A stretch of 44,321 nucleotides of DNA from Byssothecium circinans (Eukaryota > Ascomycota > Dothideomycetes > Pleosporales > Massarinaceae). The first letter of the stretch is position 1; every line of letters begins with the position of its first letter. The notes beneath the pieces are model-generated. The model did no database searches and was not told the origin of the DNA. It saw only the letters and a list, made by a program, of their open reading frames with translations. The DNA lies in contig ML976996.1 in the NCBI GenBank assembly GCA_010015675.1, forward strand, positions 12,981 to 57,301. Reading direction: 5' to 3'. Below, piece after piece: positions 1 to 10,334 of the stretch. Position numbers and translations under genes: made by a program.

Positions 1-325
1 AAAAAGCTCTCCAACTATCCCAGAAGGGTAAGAGAAAGGCCGCTCAGCCATCTCTACAGAGCAGAAAGCGTCAGAAACGTGGTGTTGACGCCCTAGATGT
101 TGGGGAGGCCTTAGAGGGCGAATCTGCTGCCCCAACCAAATCTACACGCGGCGGCCGCAACGTCAAGCTTCCAGATAGATTTAAATAGTGCAAATTAATC
201 GCAAGGATTGATATAGTGCTGCTCTAGAAAATCCTGTAATAATATTGATTGTGGGTGGCTCTATAGCTTTATTTTGCGTGAGCTGCTTTTTCTAAGGGTG
301 GCTCGTTACGCGAATCCGGGCGTTA
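1..325 (+). mobile_element. 3' end of a pogo/Fot1-like (Tc1-mariner) DNA transposon
   Basis: The window opens inside a transposon. A transposase C-terminus ends at 188 and is followed by about 115 nt of non-coding tail with two copies of GGTGGCTC (about 253-260 and 297-304). The tail ends in a 22-nt terminal repeat at 304-325 whose last two bases are TA, the target dinucleotide of Tc1-mariner elements. The 5' part of the element lies outside the window, so its integrity cannot be judged. The same 22-nt repeat recurs inverted at 341-362 and directly at 993-1014 in the adjacent foldback element. Confidence 0.75.
3..188 (+). CDS. transposase C-terminus, pogo/Fot1-like (partial)
   Basis: Open from the window edge to a TAG at 186-188, giving 61 residues. 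The peptide is basic and low in complexity, and it ends in RGGRNVKLPDRFK. A tail of the form RxGRxxxLPxRF after a Lys/Arg/Gln-rich stretch is what I recognise from the extreme C-terminus of fungal pogo/Fot1-type DDE transposases. The catalytic domain would be upstream of the window, so activity cannot be assessed. The TA-ended repeat about 115 nt downstream supports the assignment. No alternative family is obvious. Confidence 0.7.
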   Translation, partial: KALQLSQKGKRKAAQPSLQSRKRQKRGVDALDVGEALEGESAAPTKSTRGGRNVKLPDRFK

Positions 326-326
326 G

Positions 327-1028
327 CGTGTCCGTGCGCGTAACGCCCGGATTCGCGTAACGCCCGCCTTTTACTAGGAAAATTAAAGAAAATAAGTAAC
401 TTTAAAGCTATATAACTTTTTAATTACTTTTTCTTTTTAAAAGCTTCCTTAACTAAAGTTATAGAGAAAAACTATCTTTATAACTTTAAAATTTTAGTTT
501 TTTAATAATAATTAGTTTAAAGAAAAAAGTATAAAAGTACTAAAACTTAAGTCTTTAAAATTAAAAAATAATATTTTTTTAGAAGTAAAGTATACTATTT
601 AGAATATATTTTATATTAGATTCTTTCAAATAAAACTACGAACTAGGAAGTTATACTATCTTTTAATCTTTTTTATATAAGAAAATTAGGAAAGATAATA
701 TATCTTCTTAAATAGTTATTTTATTAAAAAGAACCTAATATAAAATATATTCTAAATAGTATACTTTACTTCTAAAAAAAATATTATTTTTTAATTTTAA
801 AGACTTAAGTTTTAGTACTTTTATACTTTTTTCTTTAAACTAATTATTATTAAAAAACTAAAATTTTAAAGTTATAAAGATAGTTTTTCTTTATAACTTT
901 AGTTAAGGAAGCTTTTAAAAAGAAAAAGTAATTAAAAAGTTATATAGCTTTAAAGTTACTTATTTTCTTTAATTTTCCTAGTAAAAGGCGGGCGTTACGC
1001 GAATCCGGGCGTTACGCGCACGGACACG
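327..1028. mobile_element. 702-bp AT-rich foldback palindrome (non-autonomous element)
   Basis: Bases 327 to about 638 read as the near-perfect reverse complement of about 717 to 1028, and the middle (about 639-716) still pairs imperfectly, so almost the whole unit folds on itself around about 678. The outer ends are GC-rich (CGTGTCCGTGCGCGTAAC at 327-344; its complement at 1011-1028). The interior is extremely AT-rich and has no ORF. TA dinucleotides at 341-342 and 1013-1014 bound an inner 674-bp unit carrying the 22-nt terminal repeat of the neighbouring pogo-like element. It is probably a MITE or foldback derivative mobilised by that family. The AT-richness could also reflect repeat-induced point mutation. 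Confidence 0.85.
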
Positions 1029-1045
1029 GTACGCGCACGGACACG
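1014..1045. repeat. 15-nt direct repeat at the right end of the palindrome
   Basis: ACGCGCACGGACACG occurs at 1014-1028 and again at 1031-1045, with a 17-nt period. Its inverted counterpart lies at the left end of the palindrome (about 327-342). The right end therefore carries one extra copy, which suggests slippage or an abortive excision/insertion footprint. Confidence 0.8.
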
Positions 1046-1114
1046 TTAACTTTATCCGACATCATCCACCTTCCAACGACCAACGCCATCAAAGTCCCCC
1101 CACTTCCACTCAAC

Positions 1115-1971
1115 ATGGAGATTCTAAGTAAGAGTGGGCGCACATCTATTGTCTATCGCTATGCAAACGGGCTGGCCGCCAAAATGCCACGGGAGATGTC
1201 AGCAGGACTTCCGGGCCGCAAGGAGTGGGATGCCGAGATCGACAATGCTTTCATGGTCGAGCAGAAGCTCTTGCAACGACTAGGGGTGCATCCCAGGATT
1301 GTCGTGTTTGTCCCTACTATCCCTACAATACGTACTACACTTCTAACGCAGCTATCAGATACAAAGGATCTTGCAGCATCAAGGGTATGAAGAAGGGCCT
1401 ATTACTTAGCGAGGCAAATTGCGGAGATCTCCAATCATACATCGACAAATACAACCGCGAGATCGACGACGCAGTACGGAAACAGTGGAGTTTGCAAGTT
1501 GCTCAAGCCGTGGAATACATCCATGAGAAAGGCATTATCCACTCCAACCTCGGCACTACAAATATCCTTGTTCACCGCGCTGGGGGGATTCCGGAATTGC
1601 TTCTCGCGGACTTTGGCGGCGCGAGATGCGAGGCCCTCGACGTATTTGGCGAACTGCTCCCTGATGATCCCTTCAGCGACCCGTGGCTGACAGGCGATGG
1701 ACTGAAATCGCCAAAACTCGATCTGTACAGTCTCGGTGTCGTTATCTATGTTATCATGACTGGGCATCAGCCGTTTCACGACGGTCCGGCGCCGCAGGGT
1801 GAGGAGCGGCTGGATTATATGGATCGTGTGCGTGGACTCTACGAACAAGGGCGGTTTCCGGATCTGGTCGATGTACCATTTGCAGGTGTTATTCGGGGAT
1901 GCTGCTGCGAGCGTCGTTTCGACACTGCGAAAGAGGTTGTTGCAGCTATCGAGGCAGAGATGGGTCACTAG
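1115..1971 (+). CDS. protein kinase-like protein, probable pseudokinase
   Basis: Two exons, 1115-1305 and 1377-1971, joined across a 71-nt intron (donor GTTTGT, branch-like CTAAC, acceptor TTGCAG), give 261 residues. Without splicing the frame breaks, so the intron is well supported. The fold is a compact eukaryotic-like kinase: a short Gly/Ser-rich start, AAK with Lys23 in the ATP-lysine position, the catalytic-loop region at 117-129 and the metal-binding DFG at 142-144. The loop reads HSN (119-121) where active kinases have H-x-D, so the catalytic base is Asn, while the downstream loop Asn (126) and DFG remain. Similar short kinases are expanded in Pezizomycotina and usually keep the Asp. 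I infer a pseudokinase or a weak enzyme. It sits 70 nt from the transposon cluster. Substrate unknown. Confidence 0.75.
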
Positions 1972-2669
1972 GCATGGTGGTAGGCCCCCATAATGCCAAA
2001 TTCAGAGACTCTACGTCTCTACGTTTCGATCAAGATGAACAACCTTCTTATACGACTCTAAAAAACATTAACCTCCCCTCCTCCCACATGTCGTGAAGGA
2101 CACCTATGTCCTGAACAAAATAAAAAGGCACTCCAGCTTTACAGTAACTTCAAGTGACCACAACCATTTTCAATCTTGCTGATTTTGCGGAGCGTGGAAC
2201 AAGCGTAATAGCAAATTTACAATCCCAAATCACGTAGGAGAGCGCTTAGAGCAAATTTGTATTCTACATATCTTCTACCAAAATGCCAAACAATTTTGCC
2301 GTCCTTGGTGGTGCTTTACGTTACTACATGAGATTATTTTAGCACTTCTCATCGTTTGTCTAATAGCGTGCAAGGGACTGCGTTGTAGGTAGGATCACGT
2401 GATAAGCGGTGTTACCGGGGACACGAAGACTTCGTAGGATCGGGTATCCATTGTTCTATGTAAACGAAAAAAGAGAAGATAGTCGAAAAGATTACCGCCA
2501 TCTACCATCGTGAGGAAGTGTGGTTAGCAGAGGGATGTGCAGCAAGAGCACTCAGTTCCATTGCCCAAAAAATGTCGAAGATTCCGCTATCCATAACATC
2601 GCCCACCTACATACACCTTGCAAATCATCGTCGACTTTCCGCGCCGCCGCCCCTTCGCCGCCACGACGC
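1972..2669. other. intergenic, convergent gene ends
   Basis: About 700 nt between the kinase stop and the AAA ATPase stop, which converge. I see no coding ORF with family character, no RNA gene and no repeat. It presumably holds both 3' UTRs. Confidence 0.6.
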
Positions 2670-5375
2670 TTAACCGTACAAGCTCCCCTTGGTGCGCTCA
2701 GAGAACTGCGTCTCGTTGTGCAAGTGCTGCGTGACCTCCAGCGTCGTCACAATGTGATCATGGCTCAGCCCAGCTCCCTTCCGTGTAGCCAACAATCGAG
2801 CGATCTTCAAGATGTTCTTGATCTGGCGCCCATTCACGTTCATTCGCGAGAGCTCGTCGAGCTGTTCTTTGGTGACGGTATGTTCCTGGCTTGACGTGTC
2901 GAGGAAGTTCTTCCAGACTGTCCGGCGCGATTTGATGGATAGCTCTTGGTAGTCGAGGGAGATGTGGATGCGGGACTGGAAGGCCGGGTCGAATGTACTG
3001 ACACGGTTAGTCGTGAGGAACATGGTACCTGTCACGAGTCGTTAGTATCATTCAGACATACTCGCTAGTGCTAGTCCAGGGTTTTGGCACGAATACACAC
3101 CTTCGAAGTATTCCAAAACACGCAGGAATATCGACACCAGCTTGTTCCGTTCAAGCTCATGGAGCGACCTCTGCTCGAGGAAGACGTCGGCCTCATCAAG
3201 TAGCAATACGCTATGCCAGCGCGTGCACATCTCTAGGATGTCCTGAAGCTTGGCTTCAACTTTGCTGGGATCCAAGCCAAGATCACCCGCACTCATCATG
3301 AACAGAGGCACTTTCATTTCCTCGGCGACTGATTCTGCCGTGAGTGTCTTACCCACACCGGGTGGACCACATAGCAGGATAATCATGCCACGGCCCTTGC
3401 CCTCAATCACGTCGTCGAAGGTATCGCGATACTTCCTCTGCGACTCGGTGAACCCAAGGATGAGTTCCTTCTGATTCTTTGGCAGGACTAGTCGATCGAA
3501 CGCATTCTTTTGCCACTCGATACCCTTGACGGAGTTCACGAAGAAGTTAAGCCAGTCTTTTGTCTTCAAAGAATACCCGCGCAAGAGAGGCGTGCAAACA
3601 AGCTTCTGCTCGGTCGATAACGGTGTGCGGCGTGACGCATCCTCTCTAATACATAGTCAGCAAGCTTCATCCAGAGGCGTGACGGGTGACCGTTGCATCG
3701 TTACAAGGACATGCTATGACATACTCATCTGCGAAGTGTCCGTCTTCGGGCATGCCGCTGTCATCAACGTCGCCGTCGTCCTCGTCTACCTCTTCCTCCT
3801 CCTCGCCCTCTTCTTCGAGCTGTTGAATCTCTTTGTGAGCAAAGGGTGTCACAAAGATAGCGTAGGTCGGGTTAAACCGGTTCCATCCATACGTGTCAAT
3901 CACGATCTACGGCGTGTTAGCTCGACTTCAATTTGCAGGCACTTCTGCATATGCTTATGCGACGAAAAGGTTTTGTAGTGGCCGTCCAAGGGGTCCTCAA
4001 CACCGGATAAAATAGAGGGGAGCCTCAAAAACTTACCCTGCCCTTCACATTATACTTGTCTTTGGTTCCAAAGTTTCCGTATCGCCAGCCAATCCCGTGA
4101 TCTGAGTCTCCAGTCAGCACAGCCCAAGAGAGTGGGGATTTGGATACGGTACGTACATGCTCGATAATTGGCTCCGGCGAGGGCTTCCGCCTTAGCTCCA
4201 CGCTCAATGAGACGGGCACGCAGAGCCTCTGCGTCGGGGTGGTACTCGATGGGAAATGCTCGAAGTTGGGCAATGTGCCGGGTGCCGGAGTACGGGTAAA
4301 TACAGAGGTTCCTTCAGGGTGAGGTTAGCAACATTTGGACTGTATGGTTCGTGCGGTGATCTTGGCCTTTGAGGCTCGAAATGGCATGTGACAGGCTGTA
4401 GTGGACGTACATTCTCTGTGTTCCGAACTTTGTGCCGTCCCAGTCGACATATTTGCATCGAACCCAGAAACAGGGGTTAGCCTTAGCGTCCTGTCCGTAC
4501 TTGGTGTCGATGAGCGTCATTGCCGTCTCCTGGCCATCCTGTCGAGAAAAGACAGTGGACCCTGGCTGGAACAGGGTCCACAGGTTGTCGTAGGTCATCA
4601 CACGCTTGTTACGCATGTCCTGCGATGTGTCGATGAGGGTCTTGAATTCGTCGACCAGAATCTTCTGCAAGAGCTCCGCATGCTCTTTCGTCGTCCTCTC
4701 CTCCTCAGTCGCGTCTCCGAGCTTACCGATAGCAGCCTGCAACTCGGCCCATCTGTGGATCAGAGGCTCGAATTTGCCGGAGAACTCTAGACGATTGAGG
4801 CCGACAGTGATGCCTGGGTAGTTCTTGAGGACGCCAGCGAGGAGCTTCTTCAGCAGCGGGCTCTGCACAACGATAGAATGGATGGCCAGGACTTTCGTGG
4901 GGTCGTTGTAGACCTTGACGTTCCGGACCAATAACGCCCATTTGGCTGTCTTCTTGTTCTCGGCAGGGCCACCGAGATCCTTGGGCATCTCCTCTTGCCA
5001 CTGGTAGCGACCCTTGCGGTCTTCCTTGCCGGAATAGAGATTCTTGAGGCCAGTTTTCATGCCGGGTTCGAGGTGTTGGTCCTCCAAGGGCTCTTCATCA
5101 GAAACTACTCCGTTCTCGGTTGCGTCATTTTTCGAGCCATTTACGAGGCTCGCGGCCTTGATGCCATTCGTGACAATGTTGACGTCCATGTCTTCGTCGT
5201 CTACGGTGGAAGATGATGACTCAGACATTCTGCGGGAACGGTAGATTGTTAAGCCGCTGGAGCGATCAATGAACGAATTATCCTCCTGCTGTGCCATGCG
5301 AGCTCGGCGTACGTTCTCCCGTTCTAATAGTAGGAGCGAATCGTGGAAGTCGTTGAGAGATTGGCCGGGCGGCAT
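2670..5375 (-). CDS. AAA+ ATPase with large fungal N-terminal domain
   Basis: Six exons on the minus strand: 5375-4411, 4311-4157, 4101-4037, 3906-3725, 3645-3101 and 3028-2670. The five introns are 99, 55, 130, 79 and 72 nt and all phases close, giving 756 residues. The N-terminal 450 or so residues match the uncharacterised domain that precedes the ATPase in a large fungal family (landmarks YVDWDGTKFG, GIGWRYGNFG, NVKGRIVIDTYGW). An acidic Glu/Asp run follows. The single AAA module has Walker A GPPGVGKT at about 549-556, Walker B LLLDEAD ending at about 608, sensor-1 Asn in TTNR and a C-terminal helical lid. Such proteins are predicted ATP-driven remodellers; the substrate is unknown. I chose the start at 5375 (MPPGQ); 5414 and 5297 are in-frame alternatives. 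It diverges from the homoserine kinase-AIR synthase gene. Confidence 0.88.
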
Positions 5376-6313
5376 AGCGAGGTGGATGGGGGAGTCGCAA
5401 GTGAGACGTCGCAATCAACAAACGAGTAGCAAGCCGCAAGCCGCAAGCCGCAAGCCACAAGGTGGGTGAAAGAGTTGTTAAGTACCTTGGCCGACTCTGC
5501 ACGTGCCTCGTTGCCTGGAGCTCCAAGCAGGCGGTGATTCGTGGGTGGTGTGGAAGTGCAGAAGAAGGCGTGCCTAGTGATGAGTGTGCATAAGATGGGG
5601 CGGTTGAGATGACTGCACGTGTTGAGCGGATGAGAGGGCTGGTAGCCTGGTTCCACGACATGGGCTGCCACGTCAAATGGAGAAGACTTGTGGCAGTGCG
5701 GGAAGGCGGAGTGAAGGTGAATAGATGATGGGCCCTCTGCGTCTTCTTTCGGATGAGTATGCCTAGAGTATGCCTAGCACTACTAGGCAGCTGTGCTGGT
5801 ACGGATAATGAGGGTGTGGGATAGCTGTGATCACCCCAGGTGTTGTATGGTTGAGCGAATCGCACACCCTTCAATGGGCAGCATATCCAAAGATGCACAT
5901 GTCCGACCTATAGGCAGTGATCTATTCCAGCGACTTTTCGCTACCGGCTCTCCGTCCTCAAATGATGACGAAAAGGATGCAGATAGGCAAACATTTGACT
6001 CGCTCATCGTCTCTGACCGGAACAGTTGCAAGACCACCCTCTCCGCCCGAGACATGCCGACAGGACTGCCGTCTCAGCGCTTGCATCTTCGTGTAGGCAG
6101 TCCATGGCTCAAAGACAACAGGCAGATAAAGTCAGCGACATCTAGGGGTGACGGAATGAGAAGAGACGAGTTGAGACCGACGATAAGAGGTGCGAGCTGT
6201 GGCGGTGCATCCCCGCGATATCGGCATGTCGGCGTTTCATATCGCACCCCACCGGAATTTTTGTGGGAGGAAGTTTGAGCGCACACTCAGCGACTCCAAG
6301 CGCTTCACCCAGC
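5376..6313. promoter_or_regulatory. shared divergent promoter region
   Basis: 938 nt separate two divergently transcribed genes, the AAA ATPase (-) and the homoserine kinase-AIR synthase fusion (+). I saw no convincing additional gene; the ORFs here have no family features. A short 7-nt tandem repeat lies close to the ATPase start. No specific binding site is claimed. Confidence 0.5.
5429..5456. repeat. tandem GCAAGCC repeat (4 copies)
   Basis: Four perfect head-to-tail copies of the heptamer GCAAGCC, followed by a degenerate fifth copy, lie about 55 nt upstream of the chosen ATPase start. Probably a simple slippage repeat in the 5' leader or promoter. Confidence 0.9.
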
Positions 6314-8452
6314 ATGGCGACGACGCTCATCAAAGTGCCCTGCTCGTCGGCCAACATTGGCCCCGGCTTTGACGTCATTGGCCTCGCCCTCAACCTCTAC
6401 CTGGAGGTGCAGCTCACAGTCACCCAGCAGCCCTCATCCACCCACTCGCTCAATTGCCGCATAACCTACGAAGGCGTCAACGCCGAATCCGTCCCCCTTG
6501 TCGCCGAAGACAACCTCATCACACGCACCGCCGTCTACGTCCTCCGCTGCCATGGCATTCGCGCCTTCCCAACCGAAACCCATGTCCACGTTATCAATCC
6601 TATACCACTCGGGCGCGGCCTGGGCTCTTCAGCGGCTGCTATTGTTGCAGGTGTGAATTTGGCAAACGAAGTGGGTAATCTCAAGCTCTCCAAAGCGCGG
6701 ATGCTGGATTACTGTCTCATGGAAGAGCGCCATCCGGACAACGTCGCGGCTGCACTGTATGGAGGCTTCGTCGGCACATACCTGAACGAACTATCCCCAG
6801 AAGATACCGAGCGGCTCGAGATCCCGCTCAGCGAGGTGCTTCCCGAGCCAGCAGGAGGCGTAGACACGGGTCTGCAGCCTCCGCAGCCGCCTCTGAACAT
6901 CGGTCACTACACAAAGTACAACTGGTCGTCGGAGATCAAGTGCATATGCATCATCCCGCAATTCGAGGTGTCTACAGCCAAGGCAAGAGAGGTGCTCCCA
7001 GAGAACTATTCGCGCAAAGATCTCGTCTTCAACATGCAGCGGTTGGCCGTGTTGACAACGGCCCTAGGGCAATCACCGCCGGACCCTGGCATGATCTACA
7101 CGGCCATGCAGGACAAGATTCACCAGCCATACCGTCGTGGTCTCATCCCCGGCCTGACGGAGATCCTACAATCCGTCACTCCCCAGTCGCATCCCGGCCT
7201 TCTGGGAATATGCCTTTCCGGTGCCGGACCCACCATCCTCGCCCTGGCGACGACCAACTTCGACTCGATAGCGGAACACCTGCTCGCCGAGTTCAAGAAG
7301 GAAGGAATTACATGCGATTGGAAGTTACTGGAGCTGGCAGAAGAGGGCACAACAGCCTCGCGGGCAGAGAAGCCGTCAGTACAGCTGGAGGAATCGTTGA
7401 CATACGCTTCGTCAGGCGTCAGTATCGACGCTGGCAACGATTTGGTGAGAGCGATCAAGGCATACACTGCTGGGACGAAACGACCCGGTGCCGACGGCGA
7501 GATTGGTGGCTTTGGAGGTCTGCTCGACCTACACGCTGCGGGATACACAGAGTCTCCTATACTAGTAGGGGCTATCGACGGCATAGGCACAAAAGTCAAG
7601 ATCGCGTTTGAGATGAACAAGCATGACACTGTTGGCATTGACCTCGTTGCCATGAACGTGAATGATCTCGTCGTCCAAGGGGCCGAACCCCTCATGTTCC
7701 TCGATTACTACGCCTGCAGCAAGCTCAGCGTGCCGAACGCCGCCAAATTCGTTGAAGGCGTAGCAAATGGGTGTCGACAGTCGGGAGCCGCTCTCGTGGG
7801 CGGCGAGACGGCCGAGATGCCGGGGATCTACAAAGACGGCGAGTACGACGCAGGAGGGTGCGCCATCGGTGCGATCAAAAGAGGTGCTACCATTCTACCA
7901 GACAAAGATGGTATGGCAGAAGGCGACGTCCTTCTTGGGCTTGCATCCAGCGGCGTCCACTCCAACGGCTTCTCCTTAGTCCGCAAGATCGTCGAGAAGA
8001 AAGGCCTCTCGTTCCACGACACCGCACCATGGGACCAAAGCAAGACGCTTGGCGAAGACCTCCTCACGCCGACACGCATCTACGTCAAGCCGCTGCTCGC
8101 AACATCCCGAAAGGGCCTTGTCAAGGGCATGGCGCACATCACCGGAGGCGGCCTATCTGAAAACATCCCTCGCATGCTGCCCAAGACCCTTGCTGCGGAG
8201 CTCGACGCAAGAACATGGCCTGTTCTCTCCGTCTTCAAGTGGCTCAAGGAGGCCGGTCGTATGGAAGATAGCGAGTTTTGCCGGACTTTCAACACAGGTC
8301 TGGGCATGGTCCTTGTTGTCAGTGAAGAGAATGTGCGCAATGCGACAGAGGTTCTGCAGGAGCATGGGGAACAAGTATACAGGGTGGGAAAGCTCGTGAA
8401 GAGGACGACGGAGGAGGATTGCACAGTAAGGAATATGGACGCTTGGAGGTGA
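6314..8452 (+). CDS. homoserine kinase - AIR synthase (PurM) fusion protein
   Basis: One uninterrupted ORF of 712 residues holds two complete enzymes. Residues 1 to about 343 are a GHMP-family homoserine kinase (threonine synthesis: homoserine + ATP to O-phosphohomoserine), with the [10 protein letters not shown] start motif, the ATP loop [12 protein letters not shown] (about 98-109) and the C-terminal LSGAGPT motif. After a linker of about 20 residues, residues about 363-695 are phosphoribosylformylglycinamidine cyclo-ligase (AIR synthase, de novo purine step 5): IDAGN, GGFGGL (about 399), [27 protein letters not shown] (about 496-504), SSGVHSNG and HITGGG. All recognisable motifs of both enzymes are present. 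Start chosen at 6314 because [16 protein letters not shown] is the usual kinase N-terminus; 6263 is in frame. Fungi normally have a separate Thr1 and carry AIR synthase fused to GAR synthetase (Ade5,7). Likely cytosolic. Function of each half is firm; why they are joined is unknown. Confidence 0.93.
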   Translation: MATTLIKVPCSSANIGPGFDVIGLALNLYLEVQLTVTQQPSSTHSLNCRITYEGVNAESVPLVAEDNLITRTAVYVLRCHGIRAFPTETHVHVINPIPLGRGLGSSAAAIVAGVNLANEVGNLKLSKARMLDYCLMEERHPDNVAAALYGGFVGTYLNELSPEDTERLEIPLSEVLPEPAGGVDTGLQPPQPPLNIGHYTKYNWSSEIKCICIIPQFEVSTAKAREVLPENYSRKDLVFNMQRLAVLTTALGQSPPDPGMIYTAMQDKIHQPYRRGLIPGLTEILQSVTPQSHPGLLGICLSGAGPTILALATTNFDSIAEHLLAEFKKEGITCDWKLLELAEEGTTASRAEKPSVQLEESLTYASSGVSIDAGNDLVRAIKAYTAGTKRPGADGEIGGFGGLLDLHAAGYTESPILVGAIDGIGTKVKIAFEMNKHDTVGIDLVAMNVNDLVVQGAEPLMFLDYYACSKLSVPNAAKFVEGVANGCRQSGAALVGGETAEMPGIYKDGEYDAGGCAIGAIKRGATILPDKDGMAEGDVLLGLASSGVHSNGFSLVRKIVEKKGLSFHDTAPWDQSKTLGEDLLTPTRIYVKPLLATSRKGLVKGMAHITGGGLSENIPRMLPKTLAAELDARTWPVLSVFKWLKEAGRMEDSEFCRTFNTGLGMVLVVSEENVRNATEVLQEHGEQVYRVGKLVKRTTEEDCTVRNMDAWR

Positions 8453-10334
8453 GAACGGCGCGGTTCAGATTCGGCATCCTACCAGTCAAACGTTACGCAA
8501 TTGCCACCACCTTGCGTCCTGTGGATGCTGTGGATTATGAGGATTGAGGGGAAGCCGCTCAACGGTGTGCAGAATGCGGAGGTGGCTCTCGAATCGAGAC
8601 TATCGAGTCGAATCGTGGTACAGATCAGAACGGACCAAGTACTGTACATGCTGTACTACCATCGCAGTACCTCCCTCAGTAATGTCTACCTGAGCAAGCC
8701 ACATGTATATATCGATCCATTAGTCCAGCATAGCATCCTGGTTTCACGAGCGCCGCCCAACCCAGGCCTTTCTGCATGTAGATAGTGTAGGTTTTTCGGC
8801 ATTGCCCTTTCAAGCCAACCCATATATCCAGCCATGATCATCAACCGCAAATCGATCTCCCTACCACCTAAAATACTCACCGCTTTACCCACTATGACTA
8901 ACCGCTGGGCGACAAGGCACATACGCGTAACGCAATACCCGTAACAGAGTATACCTACGTACCATACACAAACCCTATTCCAGCATGCATCAGCGCTAGA
9001 AGCATGGGCGCAGCCGAATGGTAGAATGGCAGTATCGACGGGCTTGGGTAGCTGGCAGGCTGCAGGGTGGCGTGCTTTTTGTGGGGAGGGGACTGAGGTG
9101 CTGAGGTGACTGTTTATTGATAGATGAGATGATGGCATGGAGTGGATGGGTGCCTATCATGGTGCCAATCCCATGCATGCGCTGCGCAGCTCTCCCGCTC
9201 TAGCCTCGAGGGTTAATGTCTCGAATCAACCATGGTGGAGTGCGAGGTGGAGAATAGAGGCTTGGGTTCCGAAACAAAGTGCGCAAGATTCCTCATCCAT
9301 CAAGGACATGGACATCGAGGGTCGAGACAACCCGCGCCATATATATTAAGTGCATGAAAGGAAAGAAGGGAGCGGAGGGGAGGGGAAAGGCTTCCATTCT
9401 GACGTAATAATATATTATCCCCCCGAATACGGTACAGACAAGTATGTACGCTCATCAGGGTGCGACTAGATGACAGGCTCTCGTTGTCTGGGTGCGGGTT
9501 TGTTGGGACTGCGACATGCCCACACGCTGCTACATCCGAGCAGGCGAGACGAGCGAGCATATGCATGGCATCCACAGGCAAGCGGATCCCCTCAGTATCG
9601 ATATCCTGCCTCGTCTCCTCCCTCTGGTATAGGGTTGGTGGATATCGGGATAGGACAGAAGGAGCTTGGAGTGGCTTATCGGCGGCGGGGATCCCAGCTG
9701 CGTTCAGCTGCGATTCAAAGGGCTAGAACTGGGAGAGTATGCATGGATGTGTGAAAGGAAAGGGTGCAGAAGCAGGCAAAGCGAGTAGGACCCATAATTT
9801 CCTGTGTCTCGTTCTTGTTCTTTGATGCGGATCGCGATGGGGTGGGAAGACTGTCTAGGCAGCAACGGAACGTGTATCAGGAGTGGGAGGAAAGGAAAGA
9901 GGAGCAGATAACGCGGCGGATACGCGGTAACTTTTTTCATAGTATGCCCCTCCTTGAGCTTCTAGCGGCGGTGTCACACCTGCATAGTAAGAAATCTAGC
10001 CAGTAGCGTCGCATTAGAGCACCTCGTCCAGCTGGAGTAAGCAACTAGTCCCGGGCCTAACACCCTTTAGCGACGGTACGTTACAGTTCGACCCAAGCCG
10101 CCGGACCGTTTACGATACCACACAACCCAAGATTTCCAGCGGAAGGAAAGAAAGAGAGAAAATTCAGTGTACGTGCGCTGCCTGCATCCGCTGCATCTGC
10201 ATCCGCATCTGCATCTACCTGACGTTGCGGTCAAGCCCTGCCCTACCAGCACGCCCTATCAACATCCCACCCACACTTCAGCCCTTTCTCTGCCTCCCCT
10301 CCCCCCTTCTTCTTCTTTTTCTTTTCTCTCCATC
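8453..10334. other. intergenic, no gene recognised
   Basis: About 1.9 kb between the fusion gene and APRT, both on the plus strand. Several short open frames exist on both strands, but none has a recognisable motif, splice-consistent extension or credible start. I see no tRNA, inverted terminal repeat or tandem array. It presumably contains the 3' UTR of the fusion gene and the APRT promoter. Confidence 0.5.
10282..10331 (+). promoter_or_regulatory. CT-rich leader upstream of APRT
   Basis: A nearly pure pyrimidine tract of about 50 nt ends 3 nt before the APRT start codon. Such tracts are common around transcription starts of highly expressed filamentous-fungal genes. This is a composition-based inference, not a mapped site. 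Confidence 0.45.

Noticed and set aside
1225..1376. Apparent frameshift in the kinase-like gene
   Set aside because: A 71-nt intron (1306-1376) with a GTTTGT donor, CTAAC branch and TTGCAG acceptor restores a continuous kinase fold, so no lesion is needed.
3907..4036. Possible small coding exon inside the 130-nt intron of the AAA ATPase
   Set aside because: An open stretch is present, but joining the flanking exons directly gives the expected KGRIVIDTYGW continuity and correct phase.
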